64,000 bases of DNA, from contig NZ_CP016809.1 in NCBI RefSeq assembly GCF_002741055.1, positions 62,001 through 126,000 on the forward strand, written 5' to 3'. This stretch comes from Paenibacillus ihbetae. GTDB lineage: Bacteria; Bacillota; Bacilli; Paenibacillales; Paenibacillaceae. The first letter of the stretch is position 1, and every line of letters begins with the position of its first letter. The position numbers were made by a program, and so were the translations under genes. Shown piece after piece: positions 62,430 to 64,000 of this stretch. The notes beneath the pieces were generated by a model. That model made no database searches, had not been told where the DNA came from, and was given only the letters and a program-made list of their open reading frames with translations.

Positions 62430-62510
62430 GCTGCTTCATTACTAACTTGCCACTTCATTGTAAACTTGCACTTCATTGCTACTTCGTTGCTCCTTCATTG
62501 CTATTTCTTG
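62430..62510. repeat. Imperfect short tandem repeats with CTTCATTGCT core
   Basis: Five to six imperfect copies of a sequence around CTTCATTGCTA/CTTGC lie in about 80 bases, directly beyond the stop of the response regulator gene at 62501. The period varies from 13 to 19 bases. No T-tract hairpin is obvious here. Replication slippage is the simplest origin. Confidence 0.5.
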
Positions 62511-63148
62511 CCTACCAAGCCTTGTTCATAAGCATATCGCGCAATCTGAACCCGATTGGCCAAGTGCAGCTTTTGAAGGATATTCTTCAGGTGATTTTTC
62601 ACGGTATGCTCGGAGATGCCCAGATCGCTTGAAATTTCCTTATTGCTCATTCCCTCGGCGACGAGCACTAGAATTTCATGCTCCCGTTCAGTTAAAGGAT
62701 GATCTTGGACCTCGTCCGCACGCTTCGGGGACATTTCCTTCAGGATTCGAAACGCCAGCTCGCGCGTCACCGGCGCCTCATCGATGGCGACTGCTTTTAA
62801 ATATTCGTGCCACGCTTCAGGCTCCATATTTTTCAACAGATAGCCCTGGGCGCCCTTCTTAAGCGCATCGAATAAATGCGCAATATCGTCGGATACGGTA
62901 ACCATAACGACCTTGATGTAGGGGAAGGCTTCTTTAAGCTTCTTGGTTGCTTCCAAGCCGCCCATTCCCGGCATTTGAATATCCATCAGCACCAGGTCCG
63001 GCATCCAATATTCACTTAAGGCTATGGCTTCTTCGCCGCTGCTTCCCTCCGCCACGATTTCAAAGACAGGATCGCTTTCCAGGATCATTCGGATCCCTTC
63101 TCTGGCCATCTCGTTATCATCGATAATTAACACCCGGAATTTTGACAT
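62501..63148 (-). CDS. NarL/LuxR-family response regulator
   Basis: A 215-residue regulator. The receiver has LIIDDNEMAREG, phospho-acceptor Asp in LVLMDIQMPGMGG and Lys in GYLLKNM. The LuxR HTH is LTEREHEILVLVAEGMSNKEISSDLGISEHTVKNHLKNIL. The start ATG 63148 overlaps the end of the kinase gene region (kinase stop at 63150), so the pair is tightly coupled. It resembles YhcZ/LiaR/DegU-type regulators. Targets are unknown, and the oxidase-related genes beside it are candidates. Confidence 0.93.
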   Translation of the reverse strand: MSKFRVLIIDDNEMAREGIRMILESDPVFEIVAEGSSGEEAIALSEYWMPDLVLMDIQMPGMGGLEATKKLKEAFPYIKVVMVTVSDDIAHLFDALKKGAQGYLLKNMEPEAWHEYLKAVAIDEAPVTRELAFRILKEMSPKRADEVQDHPLTEREHEILVLVAEGMSNKEISSDLGISEHTVKNHLKNILQKLHLANRVQIARYAYEQGLVGKK

Positions 63149-63149
63149 T

Positions 63150-63980
63150 TCAATATGCCCCCTTTCGGACGATTACCAGCGTGTCCCCATCTTTACGTTC
63201 CAGGCTGAAGTGCCAGGACATCGCCTTGGCTCGGTCACGCATCATTTGGATACCGTATCGATTACGGGTCCTCATATCATCCGGGCTAAAGCCTTTGCCG
63301 TCATCCGCGACCTGGCATATCCAGCCCGTTTCTGTTGGTCGCGCTTCGATTCGGACTTGCTTCGCCTCCGCATGCTTATGAATGTTGAGCAGCGCTTCGC
63401 GGATGATTGCGAATAACTCCACTCGCTCTTTGGAAGACAGCATCGTTTCCGGAATGCGCCAATTCGTCTCAATTTCAAGAACGGTTTCCTGCTGCAGCTC
63501 ATCGATCAAGCTCTCAATGCCTTGCAGCCACGGATTTTTATCCGCATCGGCTTCATGCCTCAAATTGGCGATGGCTTGTCTGACGTAATCATTGGTGCGA
63601 TGAACACTTTCCTTCAATTTATGAAGCGGAAGTCCGTTTGATTGATTCATGCGGTCCATTTGCGAGATCTGCGCGTTCAAAAAGAAGAGGGATTGCGCGA
63701 TGCCGTCATGCAGCTCCCGTGCGATTTTCTCTCGTTCCTCCAGCACGGCGCGGATCGCTTTTGCACGATTAAGCTCCTCCTGATTATGTTCGATCATGGC
63801 AAATAATTTGGTCAAAAACAGCAAGGATACGAGCAGCACAATGACCGGGGCAAGCCAGTTTCCAAGCTCCATCGAAATATACGGCAGCAGAAACTCATGC
63901 CGGACATACTCCCAGACCCCGATGGTCAAGGTAGGTATCGTAAGAATCAGCCATTTGTTTTGTTTATAGGTCACAATCAT
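63150..63980 (-). CDS. NarL-type sensor histidine kinase (HisKA_3)
   Basis: A 276-residue kinase with two N-terminal membrane helices (residues ~9-25 and ~42-62) and no large external domain. HisKA_3 has the phospho-accepting His in EREKIARELHDGIAQSLFFLN, and HATPase_c has REALLNIHKHAEAKQVRI and DDGKGFSP. AGAAGGGGGAA precedes the ATG. It overlaps tightly with its response regulator gene downstream. A short sensor region implies membrane or intramembrane sensing. Confidence 0.92.
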   Translation of the reverse strand: MIVTYKQNKWLILTIPTLTIGVWEYVRHEFLLPYISMELGNWLAPVIVLLVSLLFLTKLFAMIEHNQEELNRAKAIRAVLEEREKIARELHDGIAQSLFFLNAQISQMDRMNQSNGLPLHKLKESVHRTNDYVRQAIANLRHEADADKNPWLQGIESLIDELQQETVLEIETNWRIPETMLSSKERVELFAIIREALLNIHKHAEAKQVRIEARPTETGWICQVADDGKGFSPDDMRTRNRYGIQMMRDRAKAMSWHFSLERKDGDTLVIVRKGAY

Positions 63981-64000
63981 TTCCCCCTTCTAGCTGATGG

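Overview
The window looks like chromosome from a spore-forming Firmicute of the Paenibacillus type. The evidence is two tricistronic GerA-type spore germination operons, a carbohydrate importer run by a membrane-anchored AraC sensor, AraR-like GntR/LacI chimeras, a VanW protein, strong AGGAGG ribosome binding sites, frequent GTG/TTG starts and a moderate GC content. I see no rRNA, tRNA, CRISPR array, prophage or intact insertion sequence. The content is metabolic, regulatory and sporulation-related, with genes on both strands in short operons.

Layout, 1-23 kb: a GntR/LacI regulator cut by the window edge sits divergent to a secreted GxGYxYP protein. A germination operon (order B-A-C) follows. 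Next come an Rrf2 regulator with a luciferase-like monooxygenase, and a leftward sugar locus made of an AraC/dCache sensor, two CUT1 permeases, a solute-binding lipoprotein and a TIM-barrel isomerase. After these lie a quinone-type oxidoreductase, DUF2243 with CtaG, VanW, a histidine kinase carrying a degenerate GGDEF domain, and a secreted DUF3889 protein.

Layout, 23-42.6 kb: a second germination operon (order A-B-C), an acyl-CoA-dehydrogenase-like flavoprotein, and an HD-DUF1835-DUF3658 fusion. Two adjacent broken genes follow, a frameshifted Nudix hydrolase and a GNAT gene with an in-frame amber codon. A second GntR/LacI regulator is divergent to a secreted sialidase-fold protein with ricin repeats. 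Then come an AraC regulator divergent to a sulfatase, a two-gene chromate transporter, a ROK regulator and a large LuxR/STAND regulator.

Layout, 42.6-64 kb: ilvB-ilvN, a tandem GNAT, and an oxidoreductase whose C-terminus is frameshifted. A MarR-controlled module with an ArsA/Get3-type ATPase follows, then an OmpR-type two-component system whose likely target gene lies directly downstream, an SDR, an OruR-like AraC regulator, and a four-gene glycan operon (nucleotidyltransferase, GT4, alpha/alpha-barrel protein, phosphohexomutase). The end holds a 34-residue DUF6254 gene, a FixH-like protein, a TauE/SafE-type metal-trafficking protein and a NarL-type two-component pair.

The most interesting regulatory signal is one near-identical palindrome (TACGATWTCGTA) occurring three times in 750 bp. 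One copy is upstream of the ArsA-type ATPase operon, one is inside the marR promoter, and one is just before a small membrane protein gene. Together they define a compact local regulon of unknown function. The second is a triple 11-bp direct repeat (GTTTnnn) in front of the membrane protein gene that follows the two-component system.
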